Origin: Cinclus cinclus
Taxonomy: Eukaryota > Chordata > Aves > Passeriformes > Cinclidae
Length of the DNA stretch: 64,000 bases
NCBI RefSeq assembly: GCF_963662255.1
Contig: NC_085047.1
Coordinates: 104,960,181 to 105,024,180 of the forward strand
Direction of reading: 5' to 3'
How positions within the stretch are numbered: the first letter of the stretch is position 1; every line of letters starts with the position of its first letter. The position numbers were made by a program, and so were the translations under genes. The notes below the pieces were generated by a model that had not been told where the DNA came from, searched no databases, and was given only the letters and a program-made list of their open reading frames with translations. Below, piece by piece: positions 37,701 through 49,900 of the stretch.

Positions 37701-40700
37701 CTCACTGGGGCAGGGAAGCCACTATATTGGCATCATATCTCTGTCATGACTGGGCTCCTAATGGCATTTTTAATTTTAATCTTGAGAATGCTGCCTCTGG
37801 AAACAGTGACTTAATCAGACACTGAAAACAGATTGATCTTGCAATGACTTTTTCCCTCTTTAAATTGCCTTTGAACGTCAGAAAGCTTTTTTTGTGTCTT
37901 ATTTTTGAGATGTTTCAGTTTGAATATTAACTAGATACAGCTGTTGCTTAGTTGCACCATCCACGTTTTGTACAAATTTATTTTCTGTCACCTGCACTTA
38001 GGCCAGTAAGTGGTTAACTTTTTCATACTGTAAGGATTATGAAATTAGGACCATTAATAAATTTATTTTAAGAAAATACAGCCTCTTTATCTAAATGTGT
38101 CTTTGTTATTTCCACAGCAGGCACAACAAATGCTACCATAATATTAAACAAACTCTTAGACAACTGGTGTCAAATAAACTGCCCTACAGCTGCCCTACAA
38201 AGCCATCTCAGGAGCTGGAGACCTATAGATGGGATGGCAGCAGGGTCAGGCTGGGTTTTGCCACCCACACCCCTTCTTTTCAGGGCTTTCTTCACAGACT
38301 GAAACAGAGAAGCCTGTGCTCTTGCCAACCCCCATGCAGGAGACACAGGCACATGGCAATGGCTGAGCTCACACATCTCTTGTGAGTGCCTTGCCTGTGC
38401 TACTGCCCTTGCCTGTCCCCATCCAGTGTGGCTGGGCTCCAGCCAGCTCAGGTCACAGACTCCAGGGGCTACATTAATCCTTGCCAGCCTTTATAAAGGT
38501 GCTGCAAGCTGCCACTTCTCTGGAGGAATTGGGAATGGCAGAATGTTGTGTAAGACCCAGAAAACACAATCTATACCTAGCTAGAGGCGGGAGTGCACCA
38601 TTCCTGTAAGGCAGGTTTATAAAACAGCATGAAAATTTTGTTTTTGAGCTTTTGTGCTTTGTTGTTCTGAGAGGAGCTCGTGGGAGGAGGGTATATTTCA
38701 ATGGTAGTTAATTAAAGACTGCTTTGTTTGTAATTCCATGTGGAATTGTCCATGACTACAAGTTTGGAGAAAAACAATGCACAGCATTTTGCCTTTGGTG
38801 CTGTTGCTGGTTTAAATGTTATGTAGCCCTGTCATATCCAGTAACAGGAGAAAGGAGGCACCCAGGTGAATGTTGCTACAGATATTTGAAAATTAACTGC
38901 TTCCTCTTGAAGGGTGATGAAAGCAAATTTCCAGTGCAGAAACTTAGCAAAAGTAAAAAGCTGAAAAATGATAATATTTTTGATTTCTGCAGAATCACTG
39001 GCAAGAAAAATCTTCAAGCCAGGAAGCAAATAAATGTGACATTCAGCCATTCCTTTCATTTTTTTGGCAAACCGTCAAAACCTATTTCTTTTCTATTTAG
39101 AAAAAAAGTTTTTCTTTCCTAATGTATTTTAAATGAATATTTTGTGGGGTTTTTTGTGTTTTTTTTTTAGTCTGTTTTGTGAAAAAGCTATTTTCTGTAG
39201 GACACAATTTCAGCTGCAGTTGCAACAAGCTCTTGTTGCTTCTGAACTCAGGCTTCCTGTGTAGTAACACATTGCACTGTTGGCACACTCCTCTGACTAA
39301 CAGCCTAGAGCATATTTGGTGTCATCTGTTCCTGTTTCCTTGGCTGAGACATGGGCATCGTGACACATATCTTTGTATCCTTGGATCACTGACATTTTTA
39401 TTGTTTTTAAAAATAAACCCCCAGCTCCAACTTAAACATTCCTCACAGAATTTCTGTTTTGACTAAATGCTACTCTGTGTTTAATGTAGTAATGTGATAA
39501 AAATGGTGTGAGTATTGCTGAGCTGATTGGCATCTGCTGTAAGGTGCTGAGCATTTTCATTTTCACCAAAGGTCACAGGAGGAGGGTGCTAAATACTTGG
39601 CTTCTTGGACAAATGCTACATATGACTGTGAACATTTGTTTACATAGTCCTGGTTTGAAAAAATAAAAATAATTATTATTCTTTGATGTAGAAACAGAGG
39701 TACCTAAATGCAAGCCAAATTTGCTATCATAGTGGAGACAGGGTAGAATTTTTCACACTTTCTTTTGAGAAAGTTAAGCAGGAAATCAGTATTCCTAAAG
39801 AAAAATACCCCAGTTATTTGTTATAGAATTACTCTCTCTTCCCTGTGTTATTTTGTGCCAGTAACATTTGCACTCCCCTGGCCCTGGGGACAGTATTTGA
39901 AGACAAATATAAAAAATAAAAAGTAAACCTAGAAGTCACAAGGCATGGAATTCATTGAATCAAACCCAACTGTTGAGACTACACATCTGTGCTGGTCTAC
40001 ACATCAGCTCTCTTTGCAGGGCAGAAATGAAAAGTAAGAACTGCTGTGGTGTAGCTCAAGCAGAAGGTTCATGTGGTTGGGGAAATCTTGTCCTGGAAGA
40101 GGAAGGGCAAGAGGGTCAGAGAGGTGATACAGATGAGATTGTTGACTCCCAGTAACTAAAGAGATATTTTACATCATGTGATGTCATGCTCAGCATGTAC
40201 AGCCAAAGGAGGAAGAAGAAGGAGGAAGTGGGGAGGGACATTTGAGGTGATGGTTTGTCTTCACAAGCCACTCCTATGAGTGATAGAGCCCTACTTTCTT
40301 GAAGATGTCTGAATATTTGCCTGCTCTTGGGAAGTAGAGAGTGAAAACCTTGTTTTGCTTTACTTGCGCTTGTGTCTTTTGCTTATTTAAAGTGTCTTTA
40401 TCTTGACCAAAAGAGTTTTCTCACTTTTACCCTTGTGGTTCTCTCCCCCATCCCCTGTGGAAGAGTGGACAGGGAGATGCGTGGTGCTTAGTTGTCATCT
40501 GGAGTTAAACCATGAGTCAGTTCTGCTTTTCTTATTCAAATGTGATTGCCAAGAGTAGAAAGCATCACCTTGGCTGTTCAGCACACTTCTCATTTCAATA
40601 TGTAATATAAAAATGACCACATCCCATTCCGAAGATAAACTGTCCTGATAATTACCTCTTGGTGCCAGCAAATCAGATCTTCCCTCATTTGTCTGACCTT

Positions 40701-41803
40701 GCCTCTAGTCTACATATTTGTTGCTCTCTACAGGTCTGTTCTTTTTTTGACCCCTCAGGCCTAGATCTACTCTTTTTTGTCTTTCATAAGGTATATTTTG
40801 GGACTTTCAGGTTTGCAACAGAAGCTTTTCTCTCAAGACTTGTTTTTTTTCCTGTCTTCTTTCAATGTACTCCATACCACCATGGACAACTGAACCATAC
40901 TATTTCCAGCTGGCCAACCCCCTGTATAGCAGGAAAATCCCTGCTCTAGTCTTTGATATCCCCCCTTTTTTGATGTCAGGGTCTGAAGCAACCCTTCACA
41001 TTAGTCAGTCTGGCAACTCCCATATACCATCCCTGAGTTCCTATCCAGTAGGTGGGATCTGCCTCCCACACTTTGTCATATTTCAAGAGTTCTTTTTCAA
41101 TGCCTTGAGCCACTTTGCCATGCAATTGAAAACCTTCTGTAAGGACAAGTGTCTTCCTCATTATTTTCTACTCCACTAATCTCTGTAATGCGAAGACGTT
41201 ATTGACAGTAATTGTAAATCCTAGTTTGGAGCTAGATCCAACACTTCACCTCAGAAGATGATAGGGGTAACAATTAATGTGTGATATATGGGCTCACTAG
41301 TGCCATCTTTTTAAAGGCAGCCATAAAATTTCAAAAGCCCTTGTAGCTCTTTTAAAGATGATGGCAAAATTGCAAGCAACAAATAATTTTCTTTATATTT
41401 CTCTGAATAGGTTTTTGGAATAGTTTAATCTGTAATATTAAATGGTTATGACTGGAATAAAATTGTTTTGATTTATTGAATTAACATCCAAGTTATGCAT
41501 AAATAAGTGTGGTTTCTAAGCAATTGTGTGAACAGCCCCTAGGGACTAGTAATGAGATGTTGAAGCAGGAAAATTTCAGAATAAGAAATTGTTCTTCATG
41601 TCTAACTTCCCAAAAAGCTTTCTCTTTGATTATATTTGTTCTGTTACAGATTTCTGTACTTAGTTTTCATTTATTCTTCTGTACTAGTTTCTTCTGTCAG
41701 CTGATGAATTCGTTCTCCTTTTCCCCTCATCACATTACTGGTCACAAGCACGTCATAACATGATTAAGCTTTTCTTGGAATAGGGCAAGGTGGAAAGTGT
41801 GAT
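34728..41803. other. Unique non-coding stretch
   Basis: No gene or clear transposon. A pyrimidine-rich block lies at 40680-41170 and a purine-rich run at 40205-40240. A 132-codon plus frame at 38724-39122 starts as a Cys-rich run and ends in a basic, Phe-rich tail; it shows no domain and is probably chance. Confidence 0.55.
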
Positions 41804-41858
41804 CAGAAGGGATTTGACTGTTCAGTCTAGTCCAACACCGTGCAAGGCAGGAAATGTC
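41804..41858 (-). mobile_element. Probable CR1 3' UTR scrap
   Basis: The text AGAAGGGATTTGACTG followed by AGTCTAGTCCAACACCG and CAAGGCAGGAAA parallels the minus-orientation CR1 3' region. That region runs as a GGAAGGGACC-type start, then CTAGTCCAACCCCC and CAAGGCAGG. It is only about 55 bp long and diverged, and the terminal repeat is missing. Confidence 0.4.
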
Positions 41859-44800
41859 TAAATGTTTTGATGTGAAACAAAAGAAGGTTAAATCTTGTGA
41901 GATTATTGGTACTTTTAATTTTAAATCATTAAAAATGACCCACTCCAAGGCATTGTAATATTGAGTTGGGGTTCAAGACTTCAGGTTGCTTCTGAGAAAA
42001 TCCCTAAAGTTAATTGGAATGTTTTTCCATGTTTTTTTTTTTTTTTTTGGTAAATGAAATTATTTATTTTTAAAAAAATAAATGGAAATTAATTTTATTC
42101 AAAGACTTTGAAAGGTGTTCTTTAGACTTGAGATGGATAATTGGCTCCATGCAAAGATGAAGCAGGTTTGGGGCTAGGGAAAAAGTAAAAATGAAAAAGA
42201 AAATTGTATTCACATTAGAAAAATTATGTCCTTTTAGGTCAGAAAGAAGTCTCAGCTCTGCTAGCTGTGCTCTGGTGTGTCTCGTCTGCAGCTCAACCTG
42301 TTATTTACTGTGCAGGGACAAAGTTTCATCCTCATCACAACAGATGAACTGGGTATTTCCAACATGGGGAGTAGATGTCTCCTTGACTATGCTGTATGGG
42401 GACAGCTGTGCTTAGGATTGAAAAAAACCCAGTAAAAGAACTTGAGCAAGCACAGGGAGAGGTTGGCTTAGATACAGTCTTCCACAAAGAGCTGCCTTTG
42501 TTTCTGAGTAGCTCTGTCCAGACTTTGACATCTCGCTAGGGAGAAAGCTGACATGTTTCTGACTTCAGAGCTCTCTCTGGAACAGGAAAGATCCAAGGAT
42601 GTTCTGCAGATTTTTATTTCAATTGTGGTCCTTTACGTCACATTATGAACTCTATGCATGATAGTGCTGCATAGTGCTGTGAACCTAGAGATAGAATTTT
42701 TAAATGGAATTAAAATTCGTGTTGAAAGTTTTGTTGAAATTATTGCTACATTGTATCAAGGCATACTTAGCTTTCATTTTAAAATGTTTGCTTTCTGGAA
42801 GCATAAACAGTAAGCTGAAGTGTTCTGATAATTACCTCCATTATTTCCTCTATGCTTTTTAAATACTTCATTGTGAAAAAGCAGACACTTTCCACCTTTC
42901 TATCCAAAAACTCTTAAAGATCAGAATCTTCAAGATGCCAAATGTGTGTATTTTGAGTTTGAATTTCAATATATAAAAATTGGACAATATGTCCCAAAAA
43001 GAAGGAAGAAAGAGAAAAAAAGAGATACAGGGACATATTCCCTGACTCTGAACGAGAACAACAGAAGGAAAGTGAGCTATCAGTAGAAATATGTTTTATT
43101 GTTGTCTGTAATCTGTGTTTTCCATTCACACCAATTTCTGAGCAGACTGGGGCCTATTTTCCATTTGTTGTATGTGAGTAACTCCCATTGTTGAAAATGG
43201 AAGTTATTTGTTGTATCAAAGAGGAAAATGTGGTTAGAATGTGACTGTAACTGTTTTTTCCCCTAATTTTCTGTACTGTGTGTTATTATTTTGTGGAGTG
43301 CCATGATTTTTTTCTTTCTGCAGAGTTTCTCATATTCCGAATAAGGTCAGCTTGCAGTAATTTCAAGAAGAAAGGCATCTTTTGCTGCATTGTGCTATCA
43401 TTTTGGGGATCTCTGCAGGCAAACTTGCAAATCAGGATAGTTTTTTCCCCTTCAGTTTGGTCTTCTTTGCTTTGTTAAAGCCATGCTGATGGTCCAAATG
43501 ATCTCTGTTCAGCTTCTGAGTTTTAGTCCAAACAGGAAGCTCACAGCAGTCCTTCTGGTTCATATAATCAATTTGAGGTTCATAGTTTTTTTTTTTTTTT
43601 AACAGTAAAGGGTTTATCACATCACTAGGAGAAACTAGAATTAATTTCTCAGATGGGGGTGGGGGTAGGTGGGAAGCATCACCTTTTTATTACCAGGGCA
43701 ATGCTGCTAATGATTAAAATATTCTTTTTTTCACTGGGCAAGTTCATTTTTTCCAAACAGCTGCAGATGAGGAAAGATCAAATCCTGTGACCTTTACTGA
43801 CAAAGGGAATGTTGCCCTTAAATTAATGTGAATGTTGGGCCTTATTGAATAGCATTAACTTGAAGGAGCTGAGTTGTGCCAAGCACTCATTACTGTGCAG
43901 AAGAGCAGCACAGATGCTGTGTTGCTTCAGACTTTCCTAGCAGAGTCATGTTTGTGCTCAGGCTGTACAGAGAGTGGAGTTGCTCTTGTACAGATGAAGT
44001 GTCATTAGTGTCCTTATGTCTTTGTGATCTGTTTGGATTTTATATTTTTTTTTGGCTGTGTGTTTTATATTTTGCAGATTTAGATCTTGTTGGAGAACCA
44101 GGTGTCTTCAGCCTGAAGAATCCCAGGATGGAATTTGTCTTGCTTTACCTCTCCTTGTAACACTGAGGTTTGCATCAGAGCTTTCCATCAATTCCCTTTG
44201 ACGGTCATTTGTGAGAAACACATGCTTTTATATCTTCATTCTAAAAGCTCATCTAAAAGAGATCGAATGAACATGTCCTCCCTAGAAGAAGGATATTCCC
44301 TTGCAATTCCAGTGGTAGCCATATTCATGCGTGAAAATACCCAGTATCTGAGAAAATCTCTCTCAAAGGACAAGGAAAATCAACTAGCATGAAATGATTT
44401 GATGACAAAAGATCTCAGAAAGCCCTTTCTTTTTTTCTGTTTTGTTTCTTAAATTATTTTTATTTTTATTTTTTTTAAAATTTTTTATATTTTTTTTTTA
44501 ATTTTCAAAATTGATGTGCCTGTGGTTTAGATCTGTGTTGGCTGACTCTCTGGCTGCTTCCTTCTGGACTATAACTGTGTACTGCAAATAAATCTGTCAC
44601 CTGAATAGAGATCAGTGACCTTTTTTATCCTGCCAACAAGAGACCTTCCTGAACATCACTGTAGGAGAAAAGGATGAAGTATTTGAGCAACCAACTATAA
44701 GAATCGCTTTCTCTAGTGTCTAGTCAGCTTTCCACTCATTGTTGAATGATTGATTGCAGCCAGTGTAAGTGCTGAAATTTTGTTTTGCTGAATTCAGGTT

Positions 44801-46549
44801 TTAGGTAAACCACTCTGAAATAAACTGAAAAATTGAGAGCCTTAATATTCCTACCCAAGTTGAAGGAGAAGCTGTTGGATGTCAGAGAATGAGCCTGTGC
44901 AGCCTAAGGACGAGTGATGTGTCACATTCTGTACTGCTGTGGTGCTATAAGAACTCCTGTTGAATGCCAGGCCTTGCCAGCTGTGAAATTACTATTTCTG
45001 CCTGATAATTTTTATTTTTTTTTCCCCAAGCAGGATCTAGATAAAAGGCAAAAACTGAACTTTTGAAACAAGTCAGACTTTTTCCTTTGGTCTTCAACCA
45101 ACACATTATGGAATGTTTTAGACTCGATATAATCTCAACTATCACACAATTTTCATTTTTCCCCCACTTCATTGCCTAATTTGGCTGAATTGATTGAAAA
45201 TTAAAGTAATACAGTCACTATTATTTTGTCAAACTGGAATATAATACTTAAAAAAAATTCCTGCACATTGAAGTAATTTGTGTGGTAAAAGTAACGCTTG
45301 TTTCCAACACAATTTAAAAAGGGATTTTGGTGTTTGATTGCAGAGTTAAACTAGCATCCTTGGAAACTGAAAAACTCAAGTTTTTGCTAACATGGTAGAG
45401 GAAGGAAAACTTTTTACTTTAATGGTGAACACATATCTGTGTCTAGGATAGTTCAGGCATCTGAATTTTGAGGTGTGTTTGCTGAAAGTACAAAAGGGAC
45501 ATTGGCTATCATGGAATGCTGATTTCTTATGGTTAGACTTGTCTAAGAACTTAACTGAGCAAGGTACTTAGACCTGTGTGTAGTGTGAAGCTTCTGAGCA
45601 GTATCCCTGAGTTTAACAAGCCTGCTCCAACAAGAGCCAAGCACTTTGCCTGAGGTGGAGTCCAAGGGCATCAATTTTTTGTAGGTTTCTACACAAAACT
45701 TTCCTATAGGTACATTTGTCTAGCTGTTTCTGATTGTCAGAAATCCACAAGAAATTGGAGCTGTAAGACTATGCTTCCTATTTTTAATTGTCAGAATCAT
45801 TAAGTTTCCCTTGTATTCTTTTCCAGAGGGAATAATTATTCTCATCTATATTGTGTCATTTTATGTAGGCAACTAGGATTTACATCTTACGTGAAGTGGA
45901 ATGAAATTTCAAAGAATCATTTTGAAATAGTGACAGTGCTAGTGTGTCCTTAATAACAAACAAATTGTTATGTACATTTCTGAACTCCAAAATAATACTA
46001 TTGTTTGGAATCATCTGTCCTGTACTTAAGAGAACTGATAACATTAATGTTAATATTTAAATATCTATGTTTCCATCATGTTAGCTTTGTATGTCTTACT
46101 CAGTGGTTCATAAACTCTGATTTATCGGCAGATTAAGTAGGTGTATTTGCCTTATGAAAAGTTCAGTGATTCATTCTACCACAAAATACTTTTATACAGA
46201 ATATAATATAGTTTGATTTCTATTGACAAGAAGTCAAACAGCCTGGCTTTAGCAAACAGGACTGAAATAATCCAGATTCACTGTGATAAAGATGTCCAAA
46301 ATCCCAAGTCAAATCTGACAGACAGATGGGTTGCTTGAAGATTACAAAGTGACAACTTAGTGAGGCTTTTGGAAGACTATCAAGTCTCAGAGAGAAAGAA
46401 AGTGGGTGAGACATTTCTTTAATCAATATTTATCTGAAATGTTTTTCTCATTCTGCTGGGACAAAAACCTATCAGGCAGCTTGTTGGCTGATAGGTTGGG
46501 GCAGGAAAGGTCTTCAGAAATGGTTTTCCTGCAGAGATACCTCATGGTA
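41859..46549. other. Unique AT-rich non-coding stretch
   Basis: No gene recognised. T-runs lie at 42032-42048 and near 43588-43600, and an A/T inverted repeat near 42062-42083. A G-rich run (GGGGGTGGGGGTAGGTGGG) lies at about 43655-43674, able in principle to form a quadruplex. A T/A simple stretch lies at 44428-44505. A good acceptor tract at 43304-43322 has only a weak donor downstream. Confidence 0.55.
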
Positions 46550-46930
46550 CCCGCATCCAGAACGCCAGGCAGGGAAAGGCTTCAGCACCACGGGCAGCGG
46601 CGGAAGCGGCGGGAGCGGGAGCGGGAACGGCGGGAGCGGGAACGGCGGGAGCGGGAACGGCGGGAGCGGGAACGGCGGGAGCGGGAACGGCGGGAGCGGG
46701 AACGGGAGCGGGAGCGGGAGCGGCGGGAGCGGGAGCGGCGGGAACGGGAACGGGAGCGGCGGGAGCGGGAGCGGCGGGAGCGGCGGGGCTGCAGCCGCTC
46801 GTCCTTCGTCCGGCGAAGGGAGGCAGGCTGGCTGTGCTGACCAGGAAGGGTCTTTTTGTGCCTGGGCAGAGGTGGCTGTGATGAGCCTTGGAGAACGCAC
46901 AGAACAGCGGAGCGTGGTGGAAAGCTGACA
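46550..46930. other. CpG-rich islet around a minisatellite
   Basis: This roughly 380-bp GC- and CpG-rich island stands sharply out of AT-rich DNA. It spans the minisatellite (46594-46788) and CpG-bearing flanks such as GCCGCTCGTCCTTCGTCCGG and GAGAACGCACAG. It could be a small CpG island or promoter, or CpG density arising from the repeat itself. No TATA box or LTR-like ends with a target duplication were found. Confidence 0.5.
46594..46788 (+). repeat. GC-rich minisatellite, 15-bp/6-bp units
   Basis: It is built from the hexamers GGGAGC and GGGAAC and the trimer GGC. At least five consecutive 15-bp units (GGGAGC, GGGAAC, GGC) occupy about 46618-46695, then irregular combinations follow to 46788. 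Every building block is a multiple of 3 bp, so all frames stay open: Arg-Glu and Gly-Ser/Gly-Asn on the plus strand; Pro-Leu, Ala-Pro-Val and Arg-Ser on the minus strand. The 129-150 codon frames here follow from this and are not evidence of genes. The G-runs give quadruplex potential on the plus strand. Confidence 0.93.
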
Positions 46931-49900
46931 CTGCCTGATGGAGCCTGTGCTATGGGAAAGAGACACTCCTGGGATATGGCGAGACCAAAGGAGATGGGTC
47001 CTAGAGGCATCCAGCTGTGAGTGTGCAGCAGCAAGGCTTGGGGTATCTGACCTCAGAATCTGGACTCAAACACGATGAAGGGTCTTCATCTCCCTCTTCT
47101 GCAGATCCTATTCCATGTGAATGATTCACAGTAGAAATACCATATTACTTGAATTTCAAGAGATCTGTGCAGTGCAGCTAATAACTAAGGGTCTGCTGGT
47201 TATCACTGAGTGACTGCCTTCAGATTTCTGCAGAGATGGCTTTGCATTTCACTTTTAAAATAAGTGTGGGAAATCACACATGCTGAGTCTGTGGAAAGAA
47301 CAGTTAACAGCAAGGACTGGCAGTGAGGAGTTTCCACAGGCTACAATAAATCTTTCTGAACCAGCTTAATTTCTCCTACTGTTCCTGCACATTCCTGAGG
47401 CTCTCTGCCCATACAATAGATATCATAGAGCTTTCATGACAATGAATCAATTGTGTTAAGGAAGTGGTTGTCTGTAGGACTTGTAAACACCAAACAAAAT
47501 ATAGCAATGTAGGAAAAAGACTGCAAGAAGTGGGACACTTTGAATGTGCAGCTTGTGGTGTGTTGTTATGGATGAATTGATTTTCAGATTCTGTCTAACA
47601 ATTCCTTTACAGTGATGGGAAAATTGTGAAACCATGTTTTTCCACATTTGGCTACAACTTCCACGGTCTGTATTTTCTCATCCTAAGTTTGAAGTGATTG
47701 TGATTCCTGATTTGCAGAGGTTTTGGCACAAACAGCACCTCCTGACCTCACTGGAACTTGTCCATAACAAGAGGATTCTTACAACATATTAGATGATGCA
47801 TAATAGAGATTATGGAAGTTTCACAGCTCATGTGAAACTCACAGAATTCCAATTTACGACTTCTGATTTTAATTTTAAAACTCCCTGTGCTTAAATCTCT
47901 GACACTTCCTCTTCTTGAAATGTAGAGAAATATAAATTTCTTTGTATTTTCAAAGTTCTTATGCTCAGTGGAAGAACATGAGATATGCATCCATAGACAT
48001 TATAGCTGTCATTACTCTGCAAGCTTACATGCTGTGGAATGTAAAGGAAGAATGAAAGTCCAGGCTAGAGCAACTAAGAAAGCAGAAAATGGCATTAATG
48101 TTATTTTACCTTTTGGCTTGTTGTAATACAGCCAATGCCAGCAATGACTGCAAGTCATTACTTTTTGACAGCTGCTTCATGTGCTTTGGAAAATGACTGT
48201 GTAATTGTTCTCAACCTCCTTTCTTGTGGACAGGTGTCCATACCATGATTAGCACTAATTGGCAATGTTGTTGGCAGTCACAGAAGGGAAACTAATGAAA
48301 GAATGAGCATGGAGGGGGAATAAATTTCCCACCGCCAAAGCAATATGCCCATCTATATTCCTGCCTGTTCTGGGAACAGAATGTCAGCTCTGTGCGTCCC
48401 CTCTCCTCAGACATATTGTTTAGGAGAAACCAAATTATTTTAAGGGAGAGAAACACTGGGTAGTTTAAAAGGGATTTGAGGTTGACAGTGGAAGAAAGAC
48501 CTGCTTTAGGAATTTTTAAACTTGTGCTTGATCAAGTTTGTTTGATTTTCACTTGTTTAGAAAGTAAGTTTTCAGAAAAGGGGGAAATGTGGAGAAAGAG
48601 CTTTAAAAATACAACATCCAAAGGAAAACTCAGGGTTCTTTTTCACAAAAGAATAATATCTAGTAAGGATATCATCGAGTCTGTCTCTAAAATGCTGTCA
48701 TCATAGTCTTCATGACATGGTGGTGTCCATCTCACAAATTACCTGCTTCCATCCACTGTCTGGATATCACTTTATACTGACCTATCTGTTGGAATTGTAA
48801 AGTACTGTTGGTAGATGTAATACTAAAGTTTGCTTCATGTCTGCCACATGAATGCTCAGACATCCATAACATGATTAGGGAAGACCATATGTAGCAGATG
48901 CTATACATTTTCTACTCATTTGAATCACCAATTCTCTGGCTGTCTCACTATGTGACATAGTATCTGAATTTTTGATGAAAGTGGACGTGTGTATGGGCTC
49001 ATTAGTAGGAACAGGTCATGGTGACCAGGGCATACTGACTTACTCAAGAAGTTACATCACTCAGAAAAAAACCCTGGATTCTGATATAACCTTCTATCCT
49101 AGTTATTATTCCTTCCCTAGACACCTTGAAATTCTTACTTGGTCTCTTAAGTTTGAGTTGCTAAGTGAAGACTGTTTCAGACCTACCAGTTCTGCAAACC
49201 CTGAATCACCTTTACCTTAAATGTTTATAATGATATCTTTTCTTGAAGTAGAGGCTGGTAGGAGCAAGTTGATAGTATTTAGATACAGCGTCAAACATAC
49301 CATAAGCAAGTCCAAGTGTGTACATGATTTTGCAGTACAAATGAAAAAAAACCCAAATCCCCTGGGGATTAGATAGGGGCAGTTAACACTGAGGTAATGT
49401 TAGCTCCACATCAGGTCAAACTGCAGCATGTATCTTAAAAAGGGCATGGGAAAAGTAAAAATAAAGATGAGGATTGTGCACGAGATAAAATATAATTCCG
49501 AGGAAGTAAAGGTGAGTGGATGAAGGAGAGCAGAGTTGGTATGGGAAAACCCAATACTGTTGTGCTATGATGCAGGAAAAAGAGAGAGGAGGCCTGCATT
49601 GATTCTTATATATCATTGCCTTCTCCTCTATGACTTATCAGCATGGAGCCAACTGCATCTTGTATAATGGATGTACTTTCTGTAGGATCGATAGCAGCTC
49701 ATCACACAGCCAGCAGCACTGAACATCTCTTCTGCCCCAGCCTGCAGCATTCATTCTCTCTTGTTGCTTATCCCACATTATGTGTTCTGATGACATGGCA
49801 ATCAGTTTTGTTGGGTAATAGTTAAAAAAACCCCTTGTGCCCACACAGACATGGGAGCGCAGATGAACAATGTCAGTGTGGAACATTTGTAATACCCTTC

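Noticed and set aside
46406..47034. Four 129-150 codon frames with Arg-Glu, Pro-Leu, Ala-Pro or Arg-Ser repeats
   Set aside because: The minisatellite is made of 3- and 6-bp modules, so every frame stays open. SR-protein or proline-rich resemblance is a by-product.
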